Positions 26,800-36,733 are shown, counted from the stretch's first letter. The stretch is DNA of 64,000 nt from Pseudomonas fragi (GCF_025426255.1 NZ_CP104861.1:2170001-2234000), one strand, 5' to 3'. Numbers and translations: made by a program. Notes: generated by a model from the sequence alone, not told the origin.

Positions 26800-28877
26800 T
26801 CGGTGATCTTCTCGAAGTTCTCATAAAACGCATCGCGGTTACGGCCATCGGTCATGGTGTGCAGGGAGTACTGACGATGAAGCATAGCGCCACCGTCTCG
26901 AGTCAGTGGAGCCCAAGCGATATTGGCTCGGCTCATGGTTGACACACTCATGATTTCGTCGAACGGAATCGATATATAAATTCCTTTGTCAAAACTGCCT
27001 TCACCGTATTCTTCCTTGGATGCTGTGGTACGAGTCACCCAGCCACCGAACTTCACGCCATTGGTAAATTCGCGGGAAATATCGATGGTAGTACCCCAGT
27101 CCCGAGCGAGATAACGGCCCACACTGACTGCCGCGTCCAAATCAAAGGGCAGTTTTGTATAGGAGGTAATATGACCGGTCACTGTTCTGTAGTCGCGCAG
27201 GCCAAAACCTTGGTCAAAGTCCCTTTGGCGAACATAGTTCAAATCGGCACCCAGCGACCAGCGCTCGCCCATAGGGCGGTACAGCAGTTCACCGCCGACC
27301 CCGGCGTACATCGGTTCCAGATAACCGCCATAGACCATGCCATACAGGTCCTGGTCCAGTTTGCGGGCCTGGTTCAGTTGCAAGGCTGGCATGGTCACAT
27401 CTGAGGTAGTGACATATTGGCGCAAGTCAGTACGCACCCGCGGCAGATTACTCGCTGAGTCGTATTTGAACTTGTCATAATTGTTGAACAAGTTGACGCT
27501 GACGCCACCGCTCGCCCAGGTATTAGGGGTAAAGCGGTATTGCCCTTCGGCATAGGCGCTTACCTGATACAACAGGAAACCGTCGGGGCCACCCAGGTTT
27601 TGCTGGTAGCCCAGGCCAAAACCATAGGTGAAAGGATTTGGCTTTTGTTGATACAAAGTTTTATCAACGTGAGCGGTCGCGCGGTTGACCTCGGTGGTGC
27701 GGTGCAGGTCCACCAGGTCTTGCTCGTTATTGACCACATTGCGGAAGGTTGCGCGGGGCACGCTGGTTTCTTCCATCGGCATGTCATAACGCTTGTTGAC
27801 CAGGGTAAACCACTGGATCTCGTCATTGGCGTTATTATCCAGAATTCGGCTGGCTCGGCCCACGCCCTTGGCGGAGTAGAAGTATTTAGACTGCTCGCCA
27901 TAAATCATCAGCTCGGAATCACGCTGGGCAATACGCTCTACGGTATAGCCGGCATTTTTTTCCAGCTTTTTGGAGACCTCCGCCCAGTCAACCTGATCCA
28001 GTGGTGTGGTCGGTGCTTGTGGGGGAAGAGGGGTTGCAGGCGGATCGTAACTTTTCACTGGAGCCTTGCGGCTGACGAAGTTGGTATGCAGAGTAATACC
28101 AAATAGTGCGGTATTGCCACGCTCCCAACCTGCAGTCAAATCCACAGAGTCGCTCAGCTTGTAGACCGCGCCGATATTAATTGGTGAGTCCTGTACCTGA
28201 TTGTTGTTTTGGGGCTCGTGTTTGTAGTCATTGCCGTCGTATTCGACCTTTAGGCTCAAGGGAGCCCACGGCGTTTGGTATACAACCCCGCCAAACAAGG
28301 CTGGTGAACCGCGGAAGTACGAATTTGTGTTGACGTCACCTGCGGTCGAGCTGGCCGGGCGCGTGTCAAAGCGGTCATCCAGATAGCCCAGTGGGTTGTC
28401 CATATCGCCACGATTACCGATATAACCCCAAGCAATCCCTAGGCTGAAATCCAGGTCTTTATAGCGCTTGTTGGCGACAAAATACTCACTGGAAAACAGG
28501 CCAGTACCGCCGATATCCCTGAAGCCTAACGCAACCTCAGGCAGCCAGTGGCTTTCCTGCCAAAGTCGGGCTTTGGCGTCGACCGCTTTGTCCTTGTAAC
28601 TTTGGTCGCCGCTCAAGGCTTCGGAACCGTACTTGCGGTTACTGATAGAGGTGTAGCGAAAGGTTCCTTCAAGCCAGTCGAGGGGTTGCAACGAAAGGCT
28701 ATAGCGCGAATACGGATCAGTACGGTTAGCGTTGAAGCTCAGCTCGCCAGCAGGCGCCATACGTGCCGTCGGGGTTTGCAGCAACCCGACGCCACCAAAA
28801 TCATTCTGGGTATAGCGCGGCTCGGCATGGGCCAGACTGCAGGGCAGTAATACAACAGCAGCAAAACGTAACTTCAA
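26796..28877 (-). CDS. gfcD: GfcD/YjbH-type outer-membrane polysaccharide protein
   Basis: The protein has 693 residues, with a signal peptide to about residue 19 (AHA|E). The YjbH domain follows: DFGGVGLLQTPTARMAPAGELSFNAN at about residues 26-51. Long amphipathic strands with aromatic girdles then run to a C-terminus that suits an outer-membrane beta-barrel. YjbH/GfcD proteins are needed for export or maturation of group 4 capsule and Yjb polysaccharides. It overlaps gfcC upstream and the VanZ gene downstream by 4 bp each, in a tight translationally coupled block. Confidence 0.85.
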   Translation of the reverse strand: MKLRFAAVVLLPCSLAHAEPRYTQNDFGGVGLLQTPTARMAPAGELSFNANRTDPYSRYSLSLQPLDWLEGTFRYTSISNRKYGSEALSGDQSYKDKAVDAKARLWQESHWLPEVALGFRDIGGTGLFSSEYFVANKRYKDLDFSLGIAWGYIGNRGDMDNPLGYLDDRFDTRPASSTAGDVNTNSYFRGSPALFGGVVYQTPWAPLSLKVEYDGNDYKHEPQNNNQVQDSPINIGAVYKLSDSVDLTAGWERGNTALFGITLHTNFVSRKAPVKSYDPPATPLPPQAPTTPLDQVDWAEVSKKLEKNAGYTVERIAQRDSELMIYGEQSKYFYSAKGVGRASRILDNNANDEIQWFTLVNKRYDMPMEETSVPRATFRNVVNNEQDLVDLHRTTEVNRATAHVDKTLYQQKPNPFTYGFGLGYQQNLGGPDGFLLYQVSAYAEGQYRFTPNTWASGGVSVNLFNNYDKFKYDSASNLPRVRTDLRQYVTTSDVTMPALQLNQARKLDQDLYGMVYGGYLEPMYAGVGGELLYRPMGERWSLGADLNYVRQRDFDQGFGLRDYRTVTGHITSYTKLPFDLDAAVSVGRYLARDWGTTIDISREFTNGVKFGGWVTRTTASKEEYGEGSFDKGIYISIPFDEIMSVSTMSRANIAWAPLTRDGGAMLHRQYSLHTMTDGRNRDAFYENFEKITE

Positions 28878-29656
28878 GGGGCAACCTCGGCCAGCGGTTG
28901 AGTGGCTAGAAACTGGGCCAGCTGCTCATTTAAATCGGGTGTGGGTAAATCAGCATTGTCGTTACGCACCGGCACTAGAATCGTGCTGCCGGCGACCGCA
29001 TATACGCCGTCCTGTCGATTCCAAGCGGCAATTGCGACTTGCTGGTAGCGACCGTCGGGATGGATCAGCCATAAAAAGTCGGCATCGGCTTCGGCCAGTC
29101 GCGGGCAGCTATCGAGGTAGTCGCGAGCTTCTTGCAGGGCGCGAAAGGGCAGGGTGCAGGGCTGTTTCACTGCGCCCAGTACCTTGATACTGTTAGTCGG
29201 AGCAGGGTAAATCAGCTGGTCGCCATCGCTCAGCAGATAGTTGCGAGCAAAGCCTACTTCCAGTGCAATCGGGTCAAGCACGGCGACTTTACGCCCGGTA
29301 ACGGGTAGCTGATTGACCTGATCAAACAGGCGCGCAGCCAAGGCGGCAAGGGCATCATTATTATTAAGCAAGGCACCACGTTGCAGCATTTTCAGATCAA
29401 ACAGCACTCCGGCCTTGAGCCGTATCTGCTGTTCCAGCAGCGGAGTGTGCAGCCACGCGGCAGCCAGCCAATAACCTTCAGGGTTTGGTAAGGCCTGGTT
29501 GATGGCATCTTGCATGCGCATGCCAGGGGTATATGCCAAATTGCCAGGCTTACCCACGTCACCACTCACCGTCACAGCTGCCTGGCTTTCTATGCTCAGG
29601 CACAGTATTGAGCAGCTCAACAATAAGCAGGCGCTCAGCTTCTTCAAATGGCTCAC
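28874..29656 (-). CDS. gfcC: GfcC/YjbG-type periplasmic capsule protein
   Basis: The protein has about 260 residues. The true start is the GTG at 29656, whose GTGA overlaps the stop of gfcB; the longer open frame to 29761 lies inside gfcB. A signal peptide (KLSACLLLSCSILCLSIESQA) leads to a chain with the two ubiquitin-like beta-grasp units known for GfcC: VTVSGDVGKPGNLAYTPGMR near the start and IKVLGAVKQPCTLPF in the second. It is a periplasmic accessory for polysaccharide export. Confidence 0.82.
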   Translation of the reverse strand: MSHLKKLSACLLLSCSILCLSIESQAAVTVSGDVGKPGNLAYTPGMRMQDAINQALPNPEGYWLAAAWLHTPLLEQQIRLKAGVLFDLKMLQRGALLNNNDALAALAARLFDQVNQLPVTGRKVAVLDPIALEVGFARNYLLSDGDQLIYPAPTNSIKVLGAVKQPCTLPFRALQEARDYLDSCPRLAEADADFLWLIHPDGRYQQVAIAAWNRQDGVYAVAGSTILVPVRNDNADLPTPDLNEQLAQFLATQPLAEVAP

Positions 29657-30312
29657 CGTGCGGTCTCCCAGTCTGGGCGCAGATGCACAATCTTCAACGC
29701 AAGCTCCGGTGTCAGGTGTTGTTCGCTCTGCAGCACCAGGCCATTGTCTGGGCGGACCCAAAATCGGTTGGTGGCGCTAAACCCCAGTGCCGGGATCTCG
29801 ATGGCTTCATCGATGCGCTGTAGCACATGGGGCTGGCCGAGAATGGTCACGGTTTCGAGGCCCTTGCGGCGAAAGCGGCTATTCAACGCCAGACCCACCT
29901 GTTCACCTTTATAGATGTCGATCCAGCGGGTGCTGGTCTCACCGTCGGTAATTCGTTGCAGGCCGCGTTTAAAAGGCGAATCGCCATCAAAACGTGTGCC
30001 ATCCAGGCTGGGCTCCAACCCTACCGAGCGCACCACCAGGCCGTCACGCATCAACAGTACTTGCTTGCCAGAGGCAACCCAGAACTGCAGATCGCCTTGC
30101 TGACGCAGCTTGGCCATCACCCCCTCGCTGGAGGGGGTGGTGACCAAAATTTGTGCATAAGGCACCGCAGCAACATCAGCCGCTGTTAATTGCAGCGGTT
30201 CGGTGATGTCGACGGCGGCCTTGAGGGTGTCGATGGAGCCTTGCATCAGAGGGCTGCAGCCACACAGCAGCAGGCACGCCACCAGGCATGAGCGGTTACG
30301 AAGAGTTTTCAA
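29653..30312 (-). CDS. gfcB: GfcB/YjbF-type lipoprotein
   Basis: The protein has 219 residues. The lipobox LLLCGC at about residues 14-19 makes it a lipoprotein. The body follows the YjbF/GfcB pattern (PYAQILVTTPSSEGVMAKL, then LLMRDGLVVRSVGLE, GDSPFKRGLQRI and a C-terminal NGLVLQSEQHL). It is a group 4 capsule/Yjb-type accessory factor and couples to gfcC through GTGA. Confidence 0.83.
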   Translation of the reverse strand: MKTLRNRSCLVACLLLCGCSPLMQGSIDTLKAAVDITEPLQLTAADVAAVPYAQILVTTPSSEGVMAKLRQQGDLQFWVASGKQVLLMRDGLVVRSVGLEPSLDGTRFDGDSPFKRGLQRITDGETSTRWIDIYKGEQVGLALNSRFRRKGLETVTILGQPHVLQRIDEAIEIPALGFSATNRFWVRPDNGLVLQSEQHLTPELALKIVHLRPDWETAR

Positions 30313-30325
30313 AACGGCTCAAACC

Positions 30326-31441
30326 TTATCGGCTGTTGGCTTCACTGAGGTTGTTGCCCGCGGCGGCGCCAGTACCCAAAATAGTTGCCGATGGCAGCAA
30401 CTGACTGATCAGACGGTTCCAGCGGGTGACCTGGGCCGGGCCTACATAAACGATGTCTTGTGGTTTCAGTTGAAAGTGGCTGGCAACTGCAAAGGCCACT
30501 GGTGACTCGGCATCCAGCTGATAAACCTTGGCCGGCTCGGTCTCAAAGTTATCGGCGCCACGAATGACATACAGTGCATTGCCGTTGGAGGTGGTTTGAT
30601 TCAAACCGCCAACCGAGCCGACTACATCTGCCAGGTTCATGTTCTTGGTCTTAAAGCGGATTGCCTGAGGCATCAGGACTTCGCCCATCACATAGATTTT
30701 TTTACGATCATTGTAAGGGAGGTACAGTTGGTCGCCGTCTTTCAAAAACACGTTCTGCAACTGCGATCCGGAGGTGTTGAGGGAGTCTATATCCAGTACA
30801 AATTCACGACCATCGCGGGTCAGAGTCAGTCCGGACAGATCGGCATTCCCTGGTTCGATACCAGCAGCTCCAATAGCCTCGACCACACTTAACGGTGACG
30901 TGGTAATCGGCATTGGTCCTGCTTTTAGCACGGCACCAGCAAGAACCGCCTTTTGGCTGGCAAAGCGCAAAACGCTTAAATCAATCTGAGGGCTGTCTAC
31001 ATATTGCTTAAGGCGTTCAGCGATTGTCGAGCGTAGCTCTTCGATGGTTTTACCCGCTGCATCGACCTGACCGATATAGGGGTAAAAGATCGTGCCGTCC
31101 GGACGCACAAGGCGTCCGTTGGCATCAATCTGTTGTTGTGCGCCCGAAGGTGCCGTCAATTCGGGATGGTCCCAAACGGTGATATACAGCACATCGTTGG
31201 CTCCGATCCGGTAAGCCGCAGGCTTGAATGCCAGCAGTTCTGCTGGCACCGAGCTTGAGACGTATGTCGCCGCGTTTTGCGCAATCAGCTTGGGGGTGAT
31301 GGGGATCAGCTCGACCCGACTGCTCTCAGGCGAGCCCTCTTGACCGATCGCACTGGTATCCAGGTATTGACCGGGCGCAAACATACAACCTTGCAGGGCG
31401 AACCCTGCAAGTACCGCGAGCGACAAACTACGAATCATCAT
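30326..31441 (-). CDS. wza: Wza-type outer-membrane polysaccharide export lipoprotein
   Basis: The protein has about 371 residues. A signal peptide ends in the lipobox LQGC. The polysaccharide export (Poly_export) domain follows with YRIGANDVLYITVWDHPEL, then two SLBB ligand-binding segments (VLAGAVLKAGPMPIT and IYVMGEVLMPQAIRF). A C-terminal amphipathic helix (TRWNRLISQLLPSAT) is present that in Wza forms the outer-membrane alpha-helical pore. It should be the export channel paired with Wzc. The ATG at 31441 is preferred over the upstream GTG at 31465. Confidence 0.88.
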   Translation of the reverse strand: MMIRSLSLAVLAGFALQGCMFAPGQYLDTSAIGQEGSPESSRVELIPITPKLIAQNAATYVSSSVPAELLAFKPAAYRIGANDVLYITVWDHPELTAPSGAQQQIDANGRLVRPDGTIFYPYIGQVDAAGKTIEELRSTIAERLKQYVDSPQIDLSVLRFASQKAVLAGAVLKAGPMPITTSPLSVVEAIGAAGIEPGNADLSGLTLTRDGREFVLDIDSLNTSGSQLQNVFLKDGDQLYLPYNDRKKIYVMGEVLMPQAIRFKTKNMNLADVVGSVGGLNQTTSNGNALYVIRGADNFETEPAKVYQLDAESPVAFAVASHFQLKPQDIVYVGPAQVTRWNRLISQLLPSATILGTGAAAGNNLSEANSR

Positions 31442-31524
31442 TGAGGACACTTGTAAAGGAAACACATCAAAATCAAATGCCTGGAAAGCTCCAGGTGGTT
31501 TAGTCCTTTCGACCTGGCAGGTAC

Positions 31525-31788
31525 TTAGTTAGTCCCTGTGGTACCTGTGGTGCCTGTGGTGCCTGTAGTGCCGCCGTTGCTACCACCACCACCACCGCCG
31601 CCTGATGCCGCTGCAGCAACAACAGCTACTACGGCAACGCCTGCAGCTACGGCAGTTTTAGTATTGACGCCACCGAGGACGCCGGTCTCAGTATTCAGAG
31701 AGCCGCCTGCTGCGGGAGCTGGAGCTTCTGCTGCGATTGCAGAGGCGCTCAAGGCTAGGGCGAGTGCGGAAACGAGGAATTTATTCAT
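31525..31788 (-). CDS. gfcA: GfcA/YjbE-like small exported Gly/Thr-rich protein
   Basis: The protein has 87 residues. The ATG at 31788 follows an AAGGA site. A signal peptide (ALALALSASAIA) leads to an Ala/Val-rich hydrophobic stretch, seven consecutive glycines and a C-terminal run of Thr-Thr-Gly repeats encoded by near-perfect 9-bp tandem repeats. GfcA/YjbE proteins are small, threonine-rich and first in their operons, as here, so I assign the family from composition and position. The sequence is too simple to support homology strongly. Its repeat tract may vary in length between strains. Confidence 0.6.
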   Translation of the reverse strand: MNKFLVSALALALSASAIAAEAPAPAAGGSLNTETGVLGGVNTKTAVAAGVAVVAVVAAAASGGGGGGGSNGGTTGTTGTTGTTGTN

Positions 31789-32136
31789 GGGGAAATCCTT
31801 TTGGTAAATAGTCTGTATTGGCGGTAGTACTTGAGTGTGCGTACCCAAGATTACAAACTTGGGTGTTTGCGTATTGCGCGAAGCTGCAAGCATAGCCCTC
31901 AAGAGGTTTCGTTACAGGTATTTTATTTTACAATAACAGCTCAAGAATACCCGTGTAGAGCCCCTTGGGTTGCTGACGTTTTATAACGTGCCGGTTAACT
32001 CAGCAATTACTGGCTGATATGTGCGTTGACTGCTGAACCCTGCAAGTAAACTCTGAGTAAGCCCGCTGTTTGCACGGGCTAATGTCATTTTGATAGCCAC
32101 CTAAAGTGATTCTGCATCAATGTAGGCCTGCCAGCT
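31789..32136. other. Leader/promoter region of the gfc-like module
   Basis: This stretch of about 350 bp has no gene. It holds an ACCCAAG/CTTGGGT hairpin (31843-31864) in the presumed 5' leader of gfcA and a 6-bp GC hairpin (32060-32080) just after the rmlC stop codon that may end the upstream transcript. No convincing -35/-10 pair was found. Confidence 0.5.
32060..32080 (-). terminator. Possible terminator hairpin after rmlC
   Basis: AGCCCG and CGGGCT form a perfect 6-bp stem with a 9-nt loop, about 57 nt beyond the rmlC stop on the minus strand. The tail is only weakly T-rich. Confidence 0.4.
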
Positions 32137-32673
32137 CTAGTTTCCCAATAACTGGCGAAGAGTCGGGTTGGATTGATCTTTTGCGGACAGTTTAGGGTCT
32201 GCTACTGGCCAAGGAATATTAACCTCAGGGTCATTCCAGATCAATCCACCTTCATCTTCGGGATAATACAAATCGGTACACTTGTACTGAAAATCGGCAA
32301 TATCACTGAGCACACAGAAGCCGTGAGCATAGCCTGGCGGTACCCAGAACTGACGGTGATTTTCATCGCTAAGTTCGACGCCAACATACTGGCCGCAGGT
32401 CGGCGATTCAGGGTTTATATCCACTGCCACATCATAGACTGAGCCCTGGCTGACACTCACCAGCTTGCCTTGTGGGCGCGTGCGCTGAAAATGAAGGCCG
32501 CGCAGAACTCCGCGCTGCGAGCGAGAGTGATTATCCTGAACGAAGGGCAGGGTGATGCCTGCTTCGCGGTAGCGTTCGGCCTGAAAGGTTTCGAGAAAAA
32601 AGCCTCGCTGATCTCCGAACACCTTGGGTTCGATGATCAAGACCCCCGGCAACACGGTTTCAATAATTTTCAC
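32137..32673 (-). CDS. rmlC: dTDP-4-dehydrorhamnose 3,5-epimerase
   Basis: The protein has 178 residues. The start is a GTG at 32673 overlapping the rmlA stop (GTGA); the open frame extends upstream only within rmlA. The RmlC cupin fold is clear: [30 protein letters not shown] with the catalytic His, [10 protein letters not shown], and [10 protein letters not shown]. It converts dTDP-4-keto-6-deoxyglucose to dTDP-4-keto-L-rhamnose. It belongs to the rmlB-A-C run, from which rmlD is absent. Confidence 0.93.
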   Translation of the reverse strand: MKIIETVLPGVLIIEPKVFGDQRGFFLETFQAERYREAGITLPFVQDNHSRSQRGVLRGLHFQRTRPQGKLVSVSQGSVYDVAVDINPESPTCGQYVGVELSDENHRQFWVPPGYAHGFCVLSDIADFQYKCTDLYYPEDEGGLIWNDPEVNIPWPVADPKLSAKDQSNPTLRQLLGN

Positions 32674-33548
32674 TGCCCTGCCTCCTGGACAAGCAAGCGC
32701 TGCAAATATTGACCATAACCAGTCTTGCACAGTGCTTCGGCCTGGCAAGCCAATTGCTCCGCCGACAACCAGCCTTGGTGATAGGCGATTTCTTCCAGAC
32801 ACGCGACTTTCAAGCCCTGACGCGCTTCAATGGTATGCACAAAGTGACTGGCTTCCATCAACGAGTCATGCGTGCCAGTATCTAGCCAGGCAAACCCACG
32901 GCCCAATAAACTCACATGCAAGTCGCCACGTTGCAGGTAGGCGTTGTTGACATCGGTGATCTCCAGCTCGCCGCGCGCAGAGCGTTTCACCTGTTTTGCA
33001 ATCTCCACAACCGAATTGTCATAGAAATACAGCCCGGTGACGGCATAGTTGGATTTCGGCTGCTTGGGTTTTTCTTCGATGGAAATTGCCTTGCCAGTGG
33101 CATCAAATTCCACAACCCCGAAACGCTCCGGGTCACTGACGTGATAGCCGAACACCACGGCACCGGTGGTCCGACTAGCCGCCTGTTGGAGCATCGCGCT
33201 GAATCCGTAGCCATAAAAAATGTTATCGCCAAGGATCAGACAAACATTACTGTCACCAATGAATTCCTCACCAATCAAGAATGCTTGGGCCAAGCCATCT
33301 GGAGAGGGCTGTTCAGCGTAGCTGAGTTCAATCCCGAACTCCGACCCGTCGCCCAGTAACTTGCGAAAGTTAGGAAGGTCTTCAGGGGTAGAAATAATCA
33401 GCACTTCGCGGATGCCGGCGAGCATAAGCACCGACAATGGATAGTAGATCATCGGTTTGTCGTAAACAGGCAGTAGCTGTTTCGATACGCCACGGGTAAT
33501 AGGGTGCAAGCGCGTGCCGGAGCCACCCGCGAGAATGATGCCTTTCAT
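32670..33548 (-). CDS. rmlA: Glucose-1-phosphate thymidylyltransferase
   Basis: The protein has 292 residues, the family's normal length. The nucleotide-binding start [18 protein letters not shown], the [16 protein letters not shown] segment and the LGDNIFYG Asp motif identify RmlA. It makes dTDP-glucose from glucose-1-phosphate and dTTP, the entry step to dTDP-rhamnose. An AAGGA site precedes the ATG. Confidence 0.95.
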   Translation of the reverse strand: MKGIILAGGSGTRLHPITRGVSKQLLPVYDKPMIYYPLSVLMLAGIREVLIISTPEDLPNFRKLLGDGSEFGIELSYAEQPSPDGLAQAFLIGEEFIGDSNVCLILGDNIFYGYGFSAMLQQAASRTTGAVVFGYHVSDPERFGVVEFDATGKAISIEEKPKQPKSNYAVTGLYFYDNSVVEIAKQVKRSARGELEITDVNNAYLQRGDLHVSLLGRGFAWLDTGTHDSLMEASHFVHTIEARQGLKVACLEEIAYHQGWLSAEQLACQAEALCKTGYGQYLQRLLVQEAGQ

Positions 33549-33588
33549 ATTGAATATCCTTTTGAAAATGATTCGAGAGCTGGCTTTT

Positions 33589-33621
33589 TACCCATGCTGT
33601 TATACGGGAGCAGCATGGGTA
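33589..33621 (-). repeat. Perfect 11-bp hairpin between rmlB and rmlA
   Basis: TACCCATGCTG (33589-33599) and CAGCATGGGTA (33611-33621) form an 11-bp perfect stem with an 11-nt loop in the only sizeable gap of the rml run. On the minus strand it is followed by AAAAAGCC, not a U-run, so it is more likely an mRNA processing or stability element than a terminator. Confidence 0.7.
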
Positions 33622-33638
33622 GGCACTTAAGGTTGGAT

Positions 33639-34709
33639 TTAATTATTGCCACCCAGACGGCCCAGCCGATAGTCTCCAGTCAACACGCGTTGCCACCATT
33701 GGTCATTGTCCAGATACCACTGCACCGTCTTGCGTAACCCTGTTTCAAATGTTTCTTGCGGTACCCAACCCAGCTCTCGTTCGATTTTCGATGCGTCGAT
33801 CGCATAACGTCGATCGTGTCCAGGTCGGTCCTTTACAAAGGTAATCAGTTCTTTGTAAGAGCGGGCGTGTTCGCTATTGCTACCAAGCGGTACCAACTCA
33901 TCCAGCAGTTCGCAAATGGTTTCCACTACTTCCAGGTTGCGTTTTTCGTTGTGCCCACCGATGTTGTAGGTCTCACCAACGACACCTTTGCATACGACCT
34001 CAACCAGCGCCCGGGCATGGTCTTCAACGTATAGCCAGTCGCGAATCTGCGAGCCATCGCCATACACCGGCAAAGGCTTGCCCTCCAAAGCATTGAGAAT
34101 CACGTGGGGAATCAGCTTCTCCGGAAAGTGGTACGGGCCGTAGTTATTGGAGCAGTTGGTCACCAGCACTGGTAAGCCATAGGTACGCTGCCAGGCACGC
34201 ACAAGGTGGTCTGAACTGGCCTTGGAGGCAGAGTAGGGCGAGCTGGGTGAATAGGGCGTTGTTTCAGTAAACAGGTCCGTTGTACCTTCCAGGTCGCCAT
34301 ACACCTCATCTGTGGATATATGGTGGAAACGGAAGGCTTTCTTGGCCTCGGGGGGCAAGTCATTCCAATAGCGCCGTGTTGCTTCCAGCAGACTATAGGT
34401 GCCAACGATATTGGTCTGGATAAAGTCAGATGGACCGTCGATAGAACGATCTACATGTGACTCGGCCGCAAGATGCATCACGGCTGTGGGCTTGTATTCG
34501 CTAAACACCACATCTAGTGCTGCACCATCGCATATATCAACCTGATAAAAACGGTAGCGTGCTGATGCCTCAACTGAGGCCACTGACTCTTGGTTGCCGG
34601 CATAGGTAAGTTTGTCGAGGTTGGCAACTTCAGTTGCTGTATTGTCGATCAAGTGGCGAATTACGGCCGAACCTATAAAGCCGGCACCACCGGTTACTAG
34701 AATGCGCAT
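33639..34709 (-). CDS. rmlB: dTDP-glucose 4,6-dehydratase
   Basis: The protein has 356 residues. It is an extended SDR with [15 protein letters not shown] at the N-terminus, the [11 protein letters not shown] substrate loop, the active-site [10 protein letters not shown] stretch and the catalytic [10 protein letters not shown] (Tyr-x-x-x-Lys). It converts dTDP-glucose to dTDP-4-keto-6-deoxyglucose. It abuts the GT2 gene, sharing a base at 34709. Confidence 0.95.
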   Translation of the reverse strand: MRILVTGGAGFIGSAVIRHLIDNTATEVANLDKLTYAGNQESVASVEASARYRFYQVDICDGAALDVVFSEYKPTAVMHLAAESHVDRSIDGPSDFIQTNIVGTYSLLEATRRYWNDLPPEAKKAFRFHHISTDEVYGDLEGTTDLFTETTPYSPSSPYSASKASSDHLVRAWQRTYGLPVLVTNCSNNYGPYHFPEKLIPHVILNALEGKPLPVYGDGSQIRDWLYVEDHARALVEVVCKGVVGETYNIGGHNEKRNLEVVETICELLDELVPLGSNSEHARSYKELITFVKDRPGHDRRYAIDASKIERELGWVPQETFETGLRKTVQWYLDNDQWWQRVLTGDYRLGRLGGNN

Positions 34710-35644
34710 CAGTTTTTCTCCGCGTAAGGGCTATCCCAGTAACGCTTGTACATGCCCAGTTTTTTCTTTAACTGAATGGAGAGTTGGCTCTCTTTTTGAC
34801 CTAGTTTGTAAGCAAGTAGCTTGAAAGCATTACGAGTAATGGCTGACGGCCACAAATGCAGTCTGCTAACGCCGAGATATTTAAGCTCGGATTTTACATA
34901 ACTTAATCCTTCTCCGCCCGCGCCTCCAAAAGTTTCTCTGATCCATGGTTCGCGTGCGTGAAAGACGCCCATGTCAAAGTAACGATGAAACTCCTCTGCG
35001 AGCGTGTAGTTATGTGAGTGCCGGCAACATGCATCTCCTTGATAAACCACTTTCCAGCCGGCTAATAGCATTTTTGCTGTAGCGTACATATCTTCAGCGA
35101 AAATTACGTGGTTTGGAAAACCACTAACTTCTAATAGCGCCTCGCGGCGATAGGCTGCAAAAGAATTAGACATAAAGGCAGTTTTTATGCCTAGTTGCGC
35201 TGCGTCAGCCAACGATTTTACTTTGGTGTTTGGAGGGTAATTGAAGGCGCGAGCATGCTGAGCAAGTGCCGTTGCATCCAAGTGAGGCAGTTGTCGGCCG
35301 CAAACAGCTGCAACTTTTTCGTCGCTAAAAGGCGAAACAATTTTTTGAATTGCTTGAGGATCCTCTAAATAGGCATCCTGTGTCAAAAATACATAAATAC
35401 TGTAATCTGGATTGCGATCAATCATTAGCTGGCGTGTGCCGCCGTGATTGAAATCTTGACTTGAAATACTTAGTACATTGTTACAGTGCTCACTTGCAAG
35501 CTCTAAAGTTCCATCTTTTGAACTGGAATCTACAATAAATAAGTCGAAGGACTGCGTTTGGCTCTCAAGCGATTTTAGTAAACGACTGAGATCTTTTTTG
35601 CCATTGTAAGTCGGGATGATGCAGGCAATTTTTGGCATGAGCAT
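34709..35644 (-). CDS. Family 2 glycosyltransferase, rhamnosyltransferase-like
   Basis: The protein has about 311 residues. The start at 35644 ([15 protein letters not shown]) follows an AAAGGA site just after the epimerase stop; the longer frame lies inside the epimerase. The GT-A motifs are present: [19 protein letters not shown], and [11 protein letters not shown] in place of the usual DxD. FNHGGTRQ and the C-terminal [12 protein letters not shown] helix resemble dTDP-rhamnosyltransferases. Next to rmlBAC it most likely adds rhamnose to the repeat unit. It is cytoplasmic-membrane associated. Confidence 0.8.
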   Translation of the reverse strand: MLMPKIACIIPTYNGKKDLSRLLKSLESQTQSFDLFIVDSSSKDGTLELASEHCNNVLSISSQDFNHGGTRQLMIDRNPDYSIYVFLTQDAYLEDPQAIQKIVSPFSDEKVAAVCGRQLPHLDATALAQHARAFNYPPNTKVKSLADAAQLGIKTAFMSNSFAAYRREALLEVSGFPNHVIFAEDMYATAKMLLAGWKVVYQGDACCRHSHNYTLAEEFHRYFDMGVFHAREPWIRETFGGAGGEGLSYVKSELKYLGVSRLHLWPSAITRNAFKLLAYKLGQKESQLSIQLKKKLGMYKRYWDSPYAEKN

Positions 35645-35660
35645 GGAGGTTATTTGTCCT

Positions 35661-36698
35661 TTAAGTCCACTCTTCGGGACAGTCTTTTTTCCAGTCGCTG
35701 AGAGCACTTTCCAAGTTGTATTGGTAGGTGTACCCATTGTCCACTAAGAAACTTGGTAGGATATTGTTTGATCTGACCAACTTACGAATACGCACAGGGC
35801 TAAATGGGTGCCTTACACCAAGTGGGCGAGCTACGAGGTCAATTGTATACGCTGCAGCCAGTAGTAGCGGGTAAGGTATGCTAGGGACGGTACGTGTTAC
35901 GTTAGCTACTTTGCAAACAGTATCTACATATTCCTGGATTGATGGCCCTGGATTCATTGACATGTTGAATAGATTGACGCGCTCACCTGTTTGGTCTTGG
36001 CGTGCTAATACCCAGAGTATTGCATTGCATAGTTCTTTTACGTATGTCCCTGCTTTGCGTGTATTTTTATTTCCTGTATAGAAAAAGTAACGGTGCAGCA
36101 CTGCCTTGATCAGGCGTGATACATTTCCCCCTTCGCCAGGTCCAAAAACTACACCCGGGCGAGTTATTATAAGTTGGCGGATCTCCGAGTTGCGTGCCTG
36201 CCAAGTCTGGTGGATTTTTTCAGCTACCAGTTTTGAACCGCCATAGGCTGTTGTCGGAACAGGCAGGCTTGCCTCGGTTTTTTCTTGTTCACTTGGGCCG
36301 TATGGGGAAATAGAACTTGTAAATATAATTCGTTGGCAGTCAACTTTTTCAGCCCAAGAGCAAATATTCTCGGCGCCTAATAGGTTGGTTTCATAATATT
36401 CGAAATCTTTATGGCCAGGTTCTCGGTGCACAGCTGCAAAGTTAGCAATGAGAGAAATAGTCTCACTTGGTACCCAATTGATAGCTTTGCGTACATCACC
36501 TTCGATAAATACAATTCTAGAGTCTTCAGCGATTAAACGCTTGCGGAATTCGCTGGCTTTGTCGCAGGGTGAAACCAGGTCGAAAATATAAACTTTTTCA
36601 AATGAGCCGCTATTTAGCAAGCTCTTTGCAAAGAAAACACCTATAAATCCCGACCCGCCAAAAACAATAGAAGTTTGCAAGGTTTTATTTGTATTCAT
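35661..36698 (-). CDS. NAD(P)-dependent sugar epimerase/dehydratase (extended SDR)
   Basis: The protein has about 345 residues. The Rossmann motif FGGSGFIGVFFAKSLL opens the protein; the catalytic Ser and Tyr-x-x-x-Lys are in TSSISPYGPS and YGGSKLVAEK. RPGVVFGPGEGG is the usual nucleotide-sugar loop. It is not an obvious RmlD, GalE or PseB, so the substrate is unknown. In this setting it may modify a third sugar of the repeat unit or substitute for a late step. It starts at the ATG at 36698; a TTG at 36716 is also open. Confidence 0.78.
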   Translation of the reverse strand: MNTNKTLQTSIVFGGSGFIGVFFAKSLLNSGSFEKVYIFDLVSPCDKASEFRKRLIAEDSRIVFIEGDVRKAINWVPSETISLIANFAAVHREPGHKDFEYYETNLLGAENICSWAEKVDCQRIIFTSSISPYGPSEQEKTEASLPVPTTAYGGSKLVAEKIHQTWQARNSEIRQLIITRPGVVFGPGEGGNVSRLIKAVLHRYFFYTGNKNTRKAGTYVKELCNAILWVLARQDQTGERVNLFNMSMNPGPSIQEYVDTVCKVANVTRTVPSIPYPLLLAAAYTIDLVARPLGVRHPFSPVRIRKLVRSNNILPSFLVDNGYTYQYNLESALSDWKKDCPEEWT

Positions 36699-36733
36699 GT
36701 GTTTGTTGGGAACCAAAAAATTGAGGGGATGGG

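Noticed and set aside
31820..31830. GGCGGTAGTAC on the plus strand, resembling an ops core.
   Set aside because: It is on the non-coding strand relative to the gfc-like module and only the first eight bases match.
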